Source: Bradyrhizobium sp. SRS-191 (GTDB lineage: Bacteria; Pseudomonadota; Alphaproteobacteria; Rhizobiales; Xanthobacteraceae). From it: a DNA stretch of 64,000 bases. Location of the stretch: NCBI RefSeq assembly GCF_024586915.1, contig NZ_JANBVS010000019.1:94654-158653 (forward strand), given 5' to 3'. How positions within the stretch are numbered: the first letter of the stretch is position 1; each line of letters begins with the position of its first letter. Position numbers and translations under genes: made by a program. Shown piece after piece: positions 18,531 through 26,058 of the stretch. The notes beneath the pieces are model-generated. The model saw nothing but the letters and a program-made list of their open reading frames with translations, had not been told where the DNA came from and searched no databases.

Positions 18531-18673
18531 CCGCCCACCGCCGCAGCTACAATTTCAAGACAATCATAGCTTTACTATATCAGAATTTGTATCTCGAATT
18601 GTATCCTAGTTTTGGTGGGCAATCCGCACACTGCCCTCGGCCCACTCCGGTCACATTTCGGGTGGAGCTAGCG

Positions 18674-19240
18674 CTAACTCTGTCGTCCCGTGCTTTTGAT
18701 CAGTTGGGACCAGATCAGTCGGAATATCTCCGCCTGATACAGCGCATCGTGCAAGGCATCGTGCGTCCCGATCAAAGCCGGCTTGACCATTTCGGCAATC
18801 TTGCTCGAACGCGTGTCGGCCCAGCGGCAGCCGGTCGCCCCCATGTAGAACGCCTTGATGTCGAGCGCGGTGAAGCCGAAAGGATTACCATCGCCAAAGC
18901 GATGGAAATAGTAGTTCACAAACGACCAGTCGAACGGCGCGTTGAAGCCTACGAACACCGGCGTTCCGGCGGAATCGGATAACGTGGAGAGCCATTTGGC
19001 AAAGCCTTGCATGGCTCTGGAAGGGGTAAGCCCCGTCCGCGCCAGCTCGTCCAAGGAAAAGCCGGTCACCTCCAATGCCTTCGGATCGAAATTTCTGTTG
19101 ATCGGCTTCAGTTCGCACGCGAACGTCTTTTCCGGCTCGAAGACGGCGCAGGCCCCGATCGACAGCAGGCTGTATTCCCCCGGGATCGGACCTGCTGCCT
19201 CGACATCGACCGAGACAAAGACTTCGCGTTTGCTGCTCAT
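18674..19240 (-). CDS. DEDDh-type 3'-5' exonuclease coupled to the CBASS operon (Cap18-like)
   Basis: This 188-residue protein is a DnaQ-like exonuclease: ExoI 'VSVDVEAAGPIPGEY' with the DxE pair near residues 12-14, ExoII 'FNAPFDWSFVNYYF', and ExoIII 'HDALHDALYQAEIF' with the H-x4-D of the DEDDh family. It removes nucleotides from 3' ends. Its ATG at 19240 overlaps the stop of the SLOG/TIR-like effector gene (ATGA), so it is the fifth gene of the CBASS operon. 3'-5' exonucleases are known CBASS accessory proteins (Cap18). It may degrade phage DNA or trim signalling nucleotides. An upstream in-frame extension inside the effector gene is not supported. Confidence 0.85.
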   Translation of the reverse strand: MSSKREVFVSVDVEAAGPIPGEYSLLSIGACAVFEPEKTFACELKPINRNFDPKALEVTGFSLDELARTGLTPSRAMQGFAKWLSTLSDSAGTPVFVGFNAPFDWSFVNYYFHRFGDGNPFGFTALDIKAFYMGATGCRWADTRSSKIAEMVKPALIGTHDALHDALYQAEIFRLIWSQLIKSTGRQS

Positions 19241-20406
19241 GAGATGAGTGACTCCGTCGGCACAAGAGATGGCCTGTTGCGGATCGCCTGCCAATGCTCG
19301 CGAAAGGCCCGACGCCTGTCCTCTACGGTGCCGGTTGTCTTCCAATGTAATCCGGAAAGGGTCGTAATGTCGAAGGGCAGGCTCGATCCCTCACGCACCA
19401 TGACCATGGTGGGCAGGCTGCGGCCGAGAGCATAACCAAGTTCGAGGAAGCAGTTGGGTCGTGCGCCGGTGATGTCGGCCAGGACAACGCTGCTGCGATG
19501 AAGCTTGGCAAATATCTCCTGGTCGATCCTCGAATGCTCATAGGCCTGACGGCCGTCGATCACGACGAGACGATAGCCGAGCTCTCCCTCGATCACGGGC
19601 TGGACCACGGTGTCGAAAAAATACTGAACGTCGTTGTAGTCGGGCAGGTCCGGATTGAGGAGGCGCACGGCAAACGCTTTGGGTTTCTCCAAGGACTCCA
19701 GCAGTTCGATCAGCACAGAAACGCGGTCCGCGATCACCTGCCGGGGTGGAAACCGGATCTTGTTGATCCAGTCGTGGGCGTCGCCGTCGTCCGCGATCTG
19801 GAACAACCGCCGGCTCTGGTTGGTCGTCAGCCCAAGATTGTAGAGCCGCCGCGCCCCGGTTGCTTCAGGACACAGCGGAAGATTGAGGGGGATAACGGGC
19901 TTGCCTGCGTCATGATAGAGGTTAGCAAGAAACAACACGCCCTCCCCGCCGCCCAGTACGAGGAGAATGTCGCCGAACCGCGCCTGCGCCTCCATGCGCT
20001 TGCTGGCCATGTTCCAGTGTGCTGCATTCTCGATCTTGACCAACGTCGACGCCCGGAGCTCATCCCAGAGCTTGATGTAGGCTTGCGGAATCTGGTCTTC
20101 CGTCTTGTGGTGTTGCACGGCGACCGCAAGCGGTCCCGGCAAGTTCCGCGGGCGCAGCGTCAAATTATCCTTGATAGCCTCCCAGACCAGCCAGTCGAAG
20201 CAAATCGGCAGGCCGTCGACCTTGCGAACCGGCTCGGCATCAACCGGCACGACAAAATTGGCGCCGCGTTTGACGAGTTCCTTGACCAAGCTGGCGATCA
20301 GCTCCCTCGCCGCGTTGACATCGGCCGAGGCAGCGATGGCTGCGTTGTCAACGACGCTGCCGCTGATATGGATGCGACGGCCCCAAAGGGGAGAACGCGC
20401 CATCAT
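19237..20406 (-). CDS. Candidate CBASS effector: SLOG-like domain plus TIR/deoxyribosyltransferase-like domain
   Basis: This 389-residue protein combines two nucleotide-handling folds. The N-terminal part (about 1-180) resembles the SLOG superfamily: a strand-turn 'GRRIHISGSVV' at the start and a glycine-rich loop 'LGGGEGVLFLANL' at 151-163 followed by 'KPVIPLNL'. The C-terminal part (about 245-345) resembles TIR and nucleoside 2-deoxyribosyltransferase-like domains: 'YRLVVIDGRQAYEHSRID', then 'SSVVLADITGARPNCFLELGYA', with Glu322 in the place of the catalytic glutamate. It lies between the TRIP13-like and exonuclease genes with four-base overlaps on both sides. By position it should be the effector: SLOG binding the cyclic nucleotide and the C-terminal domain cleaving NAD+ or a nucleotide. 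I cannot match it to a named Cap effector. Confidence 0.75.
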   Translation of the reverse strand: MMARSPLWGRRIHISGSVVDNAAIAASADVNAARELIASLVKELVKRGANFVVPVDAEPVRKVDGLPICFDWLVWEAIKDNLTLRPRNLPGPLAVAVQHHKTEDQIPQAYIKLWDELRASTLVKIENAAHWNMASKRMEAQARFGDILLVLGGGEGVLFLANLYHDAGKPVIPLNLPLCPEATGARRLYNLGLTTNQSRRLFQIADDGDAHDWINKIRFPPRQVIADRVSVLIELLESLEKPKAFAVRLLNPDLPDYNDVQYFFDTVVQPVIEGELGYRLVVIDGRQAYEHSRIDQEIFAKLHRSSVVLADITGARPNCFLELGYALGRSLPTMVMVREGSSLPFDITTLSGLHWKTTGTVEDRRRAFREHWQAIRNRPSLVPTESLIS

Positions 20407-21299
20407 TTATCCTCCATCACCGGCGAGGCCTGAATCGCCGCGGCCGCGGACTTTAGGTGCTCGAAGCGCAGCGGCTGCTGCGGGTAAGCCTTGGCGAGCG
20501 CGGCCGGATAGAGGCGCGTGCGAATATCCGAATAGGTCCAGGCCGGATGGCTCCCGCGCGCGCCGGTCGCCGCCACAAGTTCTGCAATTTGCGAGGCGGG
20601 CAGGCTCAGGCCCGCCAGGTCCATCTGGAAGAGCTGGCGCCGCTCGTCGTCCGATGGGCGCTTGAATTCTTCGGTGATGGCCGCGCGCCGCCGAAGCGCC
20701 GGGTCGAGGACCGAGAGCCTGTTGGTGCAGAGGATGACGACAATGCGGCCGCCATACTGTCTGAGATCGTCGACACCCTGGATCAGCGTATTGACCGCGA
20801 CTTTGTCTTCGTGATGGCTGTGGTCCTGCGCGCGGGATGCCCCGAGGCTGTCGCCCTCGTCGATGATCAGGATGGCGCGCCGGCTCTTGCCGGCAGACTG
20901 GATCACCTTGCGGAAGGCCTCGGCGATCAGCGTTCCCATCTCGCCGACCATGCCGCCGCCGCGCACGCGGTTCGACAGTTTGAAGAGGATCGAATCTTCG
21001 CTTCTGGCTTCCGAGATGAGCTTGTTGGCGATGCACTCGGCCATTGCGGTCTTGCCGGTTCCGACATCGCCGTGGAAGATGACGAGCGGGTACTGCTCGG
21101 CGACAAGGTCGCAGATCGCGAGCTTGCCGCCATGATGTTTTCGGTTCCAATCAGCCAGTCCGCCGACATTGAGCAGGAGGCGAAGCTGGTCATAGACGCG
21201 GGCGTATCGGGCGGCAAAGCCCAGCAAGATGTTTTCACGCTTGACCAACGCCTCGCTGGGAAGCGGTATTTCGGAGTCAAAAATGCTCGGCTGGCTCAC
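20403..21299 (-). CDS. cap6: TRIP13-like AAA+ ATPase of type III CBASS (Cap6)
   Basis: This 298-residue AAA+ ATPase has Walker A 'HGDVGTGKTAMAE' (residues about 76-88), Walker B 'AILIIDEGDS' (about 142-151), and 'CTNRLSVLDPALRRR' holding sensor 1 and arginine-finger residues. Bacterial TRIP13 homologues pull HORMA proteins off the CD-NTase and so switch the system off; the identity is fixed by the adjacent HORMA and CD-NTase genes. A GTG at 21299 overlaps the HORMA stop (GTGA) and has an AAAGGA ribosome-binding site. A longer in-frame version starting at 21404 would run inside the HORMA gene and is less likely. The pore loop may be the 'GGGMVGE' segment near 114-120. Confidence 0.88.
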   Translation of the reverse strand: MSQPSIFDSEIPLPSEALVKRENILLGFAARYARVYDQLRLLLNVGGLADWNRKHHGGKLAICDLVAEQYPLVIFHGDVGTGKTAMAECIANKLISEARSEDSILFKLSNRVRGGGMVGEMGTLIAEAFRKVIQSAGKSRRAILIIDEGDSLGASRAQDHSHHEDKVAVNTLIQGVDDLRQYGGRIVVILCTNRLSVLDPALRRRAAITEEFKRPSDDERRQLFQMDLAGLSLPASQIAELVAATGARGSHPAWTYSDIRTRLYPAALAKAYPQQPLRFEHLKSAAAAIQASPVMEDK

Positions 21300-21796
21300 G
21301 CGGCCCAATCCTTTCTCTGCACGCCATAGGCGCTGCTGACGTAGTTGCGGCTGCCCGACGACATCAGCGAGGTGTGGCTGGTGTCGTCGTAGGAAGGCAC
21401 CCAACCGATTTTAAGCTTGCCCTTTATCGCTTCGCGGGCGGTGTTGGTGTAGTCATCGGTATAGCCGAGAATCATGCGCAAGCTGGCCCCTGCCACCTTC
21501 GGCCACAGCACGCCGCCCGGACGGCTCGTGGTCAGCGACCCGGCGTCGGTGTCGACATCGAAACGGACAGCCTTCTGCTCAACGCCGTAGCTCAGCAGCG
21601 TCACGTCGACAAAGGCGAGGTATCCGGCCTTGGCCAGCACCTCGATATCATGGGCGTAGTCGGCGGCCTCGGCCGGCGTCCATGCGCCGGTGCTGTCCGC
21701 GATCATGATGAGGTCAGCCGTCACGCGATGGACCACGTTTTCGATGTCGACGACCGTGTAGGTCGCACTGGTGGTGGCGCTTCTGGTCTGGCTCAT
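21296..21796 (-). CDS. cap7: Bacterial HORMA-domain protein of type III CBASS (Cap7)
   Basis: This 166-residue protein matches the bacterial HORMA_1 pattern that I know from CBASS loci: 'TYTVVDIENVVHRVTADLIM' at the N-terminus, 'YAHDIEVLAKAGYLAFVDVTLLS' in the middle, 'SRPGGVLWPKVAG', and the tail 'SSAYGVQRKDW'. HORMA proteins recognise a closure motif, presumably in a phage protein, then bind and activate the CD-NTase; TRIP13 reverses this. It starts one base after the CD-NTase stop with a GGAGG ribosome-binding site inside the preceding gene, and its end overlaps the TRIP13-like gene by four bases. There is only one HORMA gene here, whereas some loci have two. Confidence 0.88.
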   Translation of the reverse strand: MSQTRSATTSATYTVVDIENVVHRVTADLIMIADSTGAWTPAEAADYAHDIEVLAKAGYLAFVDVTLLSYGVEQKAVRFDVDTDAGSLTTSRPGGVLWPKVAGASLRMILGYTDDYTNTAREAIKGKLKIGWVPSYDDTSHTSLMSSGSRNYVSSAYGVQRKDWAA

Positions 21797-21797
21797 C

Positions 21798-22742
21798 TCA
21801 ATCCTCCGTCTTGAAGCGAGGACCGAAGATCTCCTTCCAGACCTCATTGTCGTTTTCGGCCGATGCGAAATTGGCCGCCTCCCACGCCGTCTCGGCTGCC
21901 GCGACGATCTCCTTGCGCTCGGCTTCGGAGATGCGGCTGGTCACGTTGTTGAGGCTGTAGACCGGGTCGAGGATCACCACCGGATCGGTAAACTGACCGA
22001 ACGGCGCCGTGTTCTCGGGAAAGCTGATCTGCTCCTTGAGCCCGGACTGGGCGACATAAAGAAGAAAGTTCCGGAAGCGCTGCTCGATGCTGCCGGAATT
22101 GCCCTGGGCCTCCAGCACATGAGCCAAGATGAGCTCGATCGCGAACGACTTGAGCGGCTTGAGTTCAGCATGGTTGCGCCATTTCTTCGCCAAGCGCACC
22201 AGGGTGCGGAAATCGGTGTCTTGGCTCTTGCGGTCGCGGACAAACTTGATCTGGCAGGGAGCGCAGGTCTGGATCTTCGATCGGTCGTTGATGTCGAACT
22301 GCCAACCGTAGCCGGGTCGGTTCTCGTCCTCGATGACCGGAACTATGTCGACGCTCAGGCCGGTGCCGACGAAGGTCACGGTCGCGGCCTTGCGCTGGAT
22401 CTGGAAGTCTTCGACCGACTTGTTGGGGTAGATCTTCGTCAGCAGGTCGTAGATCGTGTCGTTCAGACTTTCGAGCGTTTCCTGGTCGACATCGCGGCCG
22501 GAGATGTAGAAGACGACGTCGACATCCACCGGATCGGCGCTGGTCTTGCGGAGGATCGTGTATTTTGCAAACGAGCCCGCCTTCACGACCTTGGTGATCT
22601 TGATTTCGGTCTTGTCGCGGACGCTCTTGCGCAATTCAGCGATCAGGCGGTCGACCTGCTCGTGATACTCTGTCCGCTTGTCGGCAGGCAGGCGCAGGAC
22701 ATTGCTGTCGTAGTAGCGCAGTTCGGTATTGTTCAACGCCAT
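21798..22742 (-). CDS. CD-NTase (cGAS/DncV-like nucleotidyltransferase) of type III CBASS
   Basis: This 314-residue enzyme carries the nucleotidyltransferase signature: 'KAGSFAKYT' (Gly56-Ser57), 'DVDVVFYI' with Asp73 and Asp75, and the third acidic residue Asp132 in 'VDIVPVIED'. CD-NTases make cyclic di- or trinucleotide alarm signals on phage infection. HORMA-dependent members usually belong to clades C or D, but I cannot assign the clade or product. It is the first gene of the five-gene operon, with a purine-rich ribosome-binding region before the ATG at 22742. It is divergent from the HTH-ImmA gene, with a 215-base shared regulatory region. Confidence 0.9.
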   Translation of the reverse strand: MALNNTELRYYDSNVLRLPADKRTEYHEQVDRLIAELRKSVRDKTEIKITKVVKAGSFAKYTILRKTSADPVDVDVVFYISGRDVDQETLESLNDTIYDLLTKIYPNKSVEDFQIQRKAATVTFVGTGLSVDIVPVIEDENRPGYGWQFDINDRSKIQTCAPCQIKFVRDRKSQDTDFRTLVRLAKKWRNHAELKPLKSFAIELILAHVLEAQGNSGSIEQRFRNFLLYVAQSGLKEQISFPENTAPFGQFTDPVVILDPVYSLNNVTSRISEAERKEIVAAAETAWEAANFASAENDNEVWKEIFGPRFKTED

Positions 22743-22957
22743 TGCCCCCGCCCCTTTCGCGTTCGGCTTGTGTCCTGTGCCGGCCCGAATGGCCGCCCCA
22801 ACATCTTGCGGCTCGCCCGGCCCGGTTTACAAGATTGGCCTGTGTATGGTGAACCAATCACTATGTGGCGAGTTTCTTAATATTTTTCAAGGGATATCGG
22901 TTTACAGATTTATCCCCAAATCATATGGTCGGAAACCCGGATCGTCAGGAGGCTGCC
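22743..22957. promoter_or_regulatory. Divergent promoter region between CBASS and the HTH-ImmA gene
   Basis: The 215-base spacer has an AT-rich right half (22860-22925), unlike its surroundings. GGTTTACA occurs twice in direct orientation, at 22824-22831 and 22899-22906, with a looser inverted relative (TGTATGGTGAACC) between. These are candidate operators for the adjacent HTH-ImmA protein. An AGGAGG at about 22948 sets the start of that gene at 22958. Confidence 0.5.
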
Positions 22958-24022
22958 ATGATCGGAAACAAGCTCAAGATCGCCCGGTCGGCGTCGGGCC
23001 TGTCGCTGCGCGCGCTGGCGGCCGCAATGGACGATCTCGTTTCAGCGCAAGCCATTGGAAAATATGAGAGAAACGAGGATATGCCGAGCTCGCGCGTGCT
23101 GATGGCGCTGGCCCGGGCGCTCGACGTCACGGAGGAATACCTTCTCAGCGAGGACGAAATTGCCCTTGAAGGGGTGGATTTCCGGAAGAAGGTCGGGACG
23201 TCCTCTAGGGAAGAAGCCGTCCTCCAGGCGCGCGCGATTCACATGCTCGAGCGCTATCTCGCCGTTGAGGACCTGTTACAGTTGCGTAGCGTCGAATGGG
23301 AGCAGCCCCGAAGCGCTCCGCATCCCGTTGCAGACATCCGCGACGCCGAGGATGCTGCCCGGTCGGTGCGGGACGATTGGGGTCTCGGCAACGATCCAAT
23401 CCCACAGCTCGCCGAATTGCTGGAGGAGCGTGGCATCAAGATTCTGTCGCTCGACCTAGACGAGATCGATGGTCTTGCGGCCAAGGTCCGGCGCAGGGAC
23501 CGTGCGGCCGCGCGCGTCATCGTCGTCAAGCGCAGCACGTGGTCGGAGCGCAAGCGGTTCAATCTCGCCCATGAACTCGGCCACATGGTGATTGCTCCCT
23601 GCGGCGGGGTCGATGAAGAGAAAGCCGCGCATCGTTTCGCCGGAGCATTCCTGGTGCCGGCCGACGTCCTGCGGGCGGAGGTCGGCGTTCATCGTTCGTC
23701 GATCAGCCTTGGGGAGCTGGTGGCGCTCAAAAAACGCTTCGGCGTCAGCGTCCAGGCCCTCGCCTATCGCTGCAAGGATCTCAGCATCATCAACCAGGCC
23801 GCGTTCGGCCGGTTGTTCAAGATCTTTGCCGAGCGAGGATGGAGGACGGCGCCTTTCAAGGAACCGGAGACGATGGAGCCCGCGCTCGAAGAGCCGAAGC
23901 GGTTCGAGCGATTGTGCTACAGGGCGCTCGCCGAGGGCCTAATCGGAGAATCCCGTGCGGCGGAGCTGCTTGGCATTTCCGTGCGCGAGCTTGATGCCAG
24001 ACTGGATCAGGTGGCGGCTTGA
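22958..24022 (+). CDS. HTH-ImmA/IrrE-type metallopeptidase regulator
   Basis: This 354-residue protein has an XRE helix-turn-helix domain (residues 1-65: 'GLSLRALAAAMDDLVSAQAIG'). It is followed by an ImmA/IrrE (COG2856) zinc peptidase domain with 'RFNLAHELGHMVIAP' near residues 198-213, giving HExxH. Such proteins repress genes and are released by proteolysis on DNA stress. In some CBASS loci, separate CapH (HTH) and CapP (ImmA-like, activated by single-stranded DNA) proteins do this. Here both functions are in one polypeptide, divergent from the CBASS operon, so it is a good candidate for the CBASS repressor. The ATG at 22958 follows an AGGAGG. The PIN gene follows after three bases. Fused HTH-ImmA/PIN pairs also occur as toxin-antitoxin-like units. 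Confidence 0.88.
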   Translation: MIGNKLKIARSASGLSLRALAAAMDDLVSAQAIGKYERNEDMPSSRVLMALARALDVTEEYLLSEDEIALEGVDFRKKVGTSSREEAVLQARAIHMLERYLAVEDLLQLRSVEWEQPRSAPHPVADIRDAEDAARSVRDDWGLGNDPIPQLAELLEERGIKILSLDLDEIDGLAAKVRRRDRAAARVIVVKRSTWSERKRFNLAHELGHMVIAPCGGVDEEKAAHRFAGAFLVPADVLRAEVGVHRSSISLGELVALKKRFGVSVQALAYRCKDLSIINQAAFGRLFKIFAERGWRTAPFKEPETMEPALEEPKRFERLCYRALAEGLIGESRAAELLGISVRELDARLDQVAA

Positions 24023-24025
24023 CAA

Positions 24026-24532
24026 GTGACGATCCTCGTCTCCGACACGTCGGTTCTGATTGATCTCGAGCGGGGGAAGCTGCTTGAGGAGATGTTCCAC
24101 CTGCCCTTCGAATTCGCCGTGCCGGACCTGCTCTATGCCAGGGAATTGGTCGGTCCCCTTGGAGACCGGCTGGTGGCGCTAGGACTTCGCGTCGAGGTTC
24201 TCACCCCACCCGAAGTCAGCCGGGCGACGGCGGTGCGGCGGCAGAATGCACGTCTTTCCGTGCCTGACACATTTGCATTCGCTATTGCCGAGGCACGACG
24301 GTGGACGTTGCTCACGGGCGATGGCTCGCTGCGTAATCTCGCCATCGCCGAGCAAGTTGAAATGCACGGCGTGCTATGGCTGCTCGACCAGCTCGCAGAC
24401 GGAAACCATGTTTCAGTCGAGCAGCTTCATGATGGGCTTAGCGCAATCTGCGCCCACCCTCGCTGTCGCCTTCCGACCGAGGAAGTGCAGCGGCGGTTGG
24501 CTCAGTTTGCTGAGCAGCTCCGGCGGAATTAG
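24026..24532 (+). CDS. PIN-domain nuclease-like protein
   Basis: The 168-residue protein opens 'ILVSDTSVLIDLERG', the first acidic motif of PIN-domain ribonucleases, has 'DTFAFAIAEARRWTLLTGDGSL' (about residues 80-101) carrying the later acidic cluster, and a helical C-terminus. It starts with GTG three bases after the HTH-ImmA stop, so the two are co-expressed. Standalone PIN proteins often act as RNA-cleaving toxins, with the partner as antitoxin; alternatively it may add an abortive step to the neighbouring CBASS. No ATG is available in a suitable position. PIN assignment is by motif. Confidence 0.78.
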   Translation: MTILVSDTSVLIDLERGKLLEEMFHLPFEFAVPDLLYARELVGPLGDRLVALGLRVEVLTPPEVSRATAVRRQNARLSVPDTFAFAIAEARRWTLLTGDGSLRNLAIAEQVEMHGVLWLLDQLADGNHVSVEQLHDGLSAICAHPRCRLPTEEVQRRLAQFAEQLRRN

Positions 24533-25014
24533 ATGGTGTCTTCCGTTTGGAGCGGTCGCCGCTGTGGCTGTGAAATCGCAAGGCAAGCCTCACGCAGCCC
24601 TTCGACAACGTTCTTGGACAGCATCGCTTCGTCCTTGGATGACAGTCCATGTGGAGGCCTTTGCCATATGCTGCGCGTGGCGCTGCCGCCCCGGCTCCTC
24701 GATCGCAAGGCCGAGGCGTACAAACTCATCCCATCGGGTCAAAAGTGGCAGACAGCAGACGCGATAAAGCAGCCAGCGGGCGTAGATGACGTCCGGTCCC
24801 GCTTAACCGGGTCGCTTCCTCGTTAGGGACGTCTTTGCGCAAGATTCGAAATTTAATTTCGCGCGACGCCGGACGCACCATTTGGCCCTCCCTGTTAACG
24901 AATGTAGCGAGCAGCGGCGGAAAAGGTCAATTTATACGAGCACGGACTATTCCCGAGCCTCTGCCCGCCCTACCGTATCGGTCTGCGCATCCATCCGTGA
25001 CGATCTTGACGCCC
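24533..25014. other. Non-coding or decayed spacer between CBASS-linked genes and the sacsin/AddAB-like operon
   Basis: No gene with a recognisable domain is seen in these 482 bases. Short open frames exist on both strands at about 24529-24830; the minus-strand one (24529-24729) has a plausible protein-like segment, 'EAMLSKNVVEGLREACLAIS', and may be a remnant of a lost gene. The stretch 24835-24960 is comparatively AT-rich and could hold the promoter of the next operon. Confidence 0.45.
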
Positions 25015-26058
25015 ATGCCCCTCTATCACACGACGCTCTTCGCAAACGACCCGCCCGGTGACCCCTTCGTCTCGCGCGGCGCCGCCTGGTCCTTCGAAAA
25101 GGAGTCGGGCTTGTACCGTGGGCCGCTCAAGGAGATGCATGATTTTTCCATGAAACTGTTCGAGGAGCGGGGCCACGCGGCGACCGGCAACTACGTGTCG
25201 GACGACGTGCCAGTGTTCTTCGATATGGAGATCATGATCCGGGCGCCCGGACCGGCGCAGGCGCAACGTGCGGTAAACTTGCTGATATCAGCGATGGCGG
25301 TACTCGAAGGATCGATCACCTTTGGTCCGGAGCCCTTCAGCATCGAACTGCGTGAGGCCGGAGCGTCGGCCGGCACGAGGTCGTACATGAGCAAGTCGGG
25401 GCTTCTAGCCGCCTGCAGTCTTGCGAACAGCGCCAGCCGGATGCGGTCGTCCAGCTACGCGCTGCACAAGCTCGCGTTGAGCTACCAATCATCGTCGCCA
25501 CATCTGATGGACCTTCATCCGGGCGAGTCGCCGCGAAGATTTCAGGTGCAGACCGATCCAGTCTACCACGTGTACCTCGCCAACGCCGTCACCCTCGCCT
25601 ATTCCGCTATCGAGGAGCTTGGCCTCGAAATTCGCGCGAACCAAAAGAACCCGTCTAAGATGCCAGACGGTACTTGGAATCCGTCTGTGAAGGCCGATCT
25701 CGAGGAGCGCCTGCAGGAATCTGGCATCGACATCGCGGATACCCATATATGGACGTTGCGCGGACCTCAGACCCGCATTGAGAAAAAGCGCCCGCCGCCT
25801 TCAGCGGGAAAGCCGAACTGGTCGCGCGGCAATGTGCGCGACGTGAACGTCCACCTCATCGATGCGCTGGCGCTCGCAAGCTGGCTGCGAAGCACGACGA
25901 CAACCCACCGCTTTTCCGATACCGCACGTAGCCTGACAGTTTACGATGCGCACAACGTCCAATCGCTCGCGCGCCATCTCATCATGGACAAGTTCGGATT
26001 CCGGCAGCTGCGTACGAAGCCGGGCTTGCGCCAACGAACCGAGGCTAAGGAAAGCTAG
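25015..26058 (+). CDS. Unknown protein, first gene of the sacsin/AddAB-like operon
   Basis: I do not recognise this 347-residue protein. It starts 'MPLYHTTLFANDPP', has a mixed alpha/beta centre with an acidic patch ('GNYVSDDVPVFFDMEI'), a serine-rich stretch near 130-150, a segment 'VYLANAVTLAYSAIEELGLEI' (about 185-205) that looks helical, and a basic C-terminus with 'LARHLIMDKFGFRQLR'. No membrane segment and no nuclease motif are evident. Its stop overlaps the GTG of the sacsin-like gene by one base, so it belongs to that operon and may be a sensor or specificity factor. The start is uncertain: a GTG at 24997 and a TTG at 24835 are in frame, and no strong ribosome-binding site decides. 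Confidence 0.7.
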   Translation: MPLYHTTLFANDPPGDPFVSRGAAWSFEKESGLYRGPLKEMHDFSMKLFEERGHAATGNYVSDDVPVFFDMEIMIRAPGPAQAQRAVNLLISAMAVLEGSITFGPEPFSIELREAGASAGTRSYMSKSGLLAACSLANSASRMRSSSYALHKLALSYQSSSPHLMDLHPGESPRRFQVQTDPVYHVYLANAVTLAYSAIEELGLEIRANQKNPSKMPDGTWNPSVKADLEERLQESGIDIADTHIWTLRGPQTRIEKKRPPPSAGKPNWSRGNVRDVNVHLIDALALASWLRSTTTTHRFSDTARSLTVYDAHNVQSLARHLIMDKFGFRQLRTKPGLRQRTEAKES

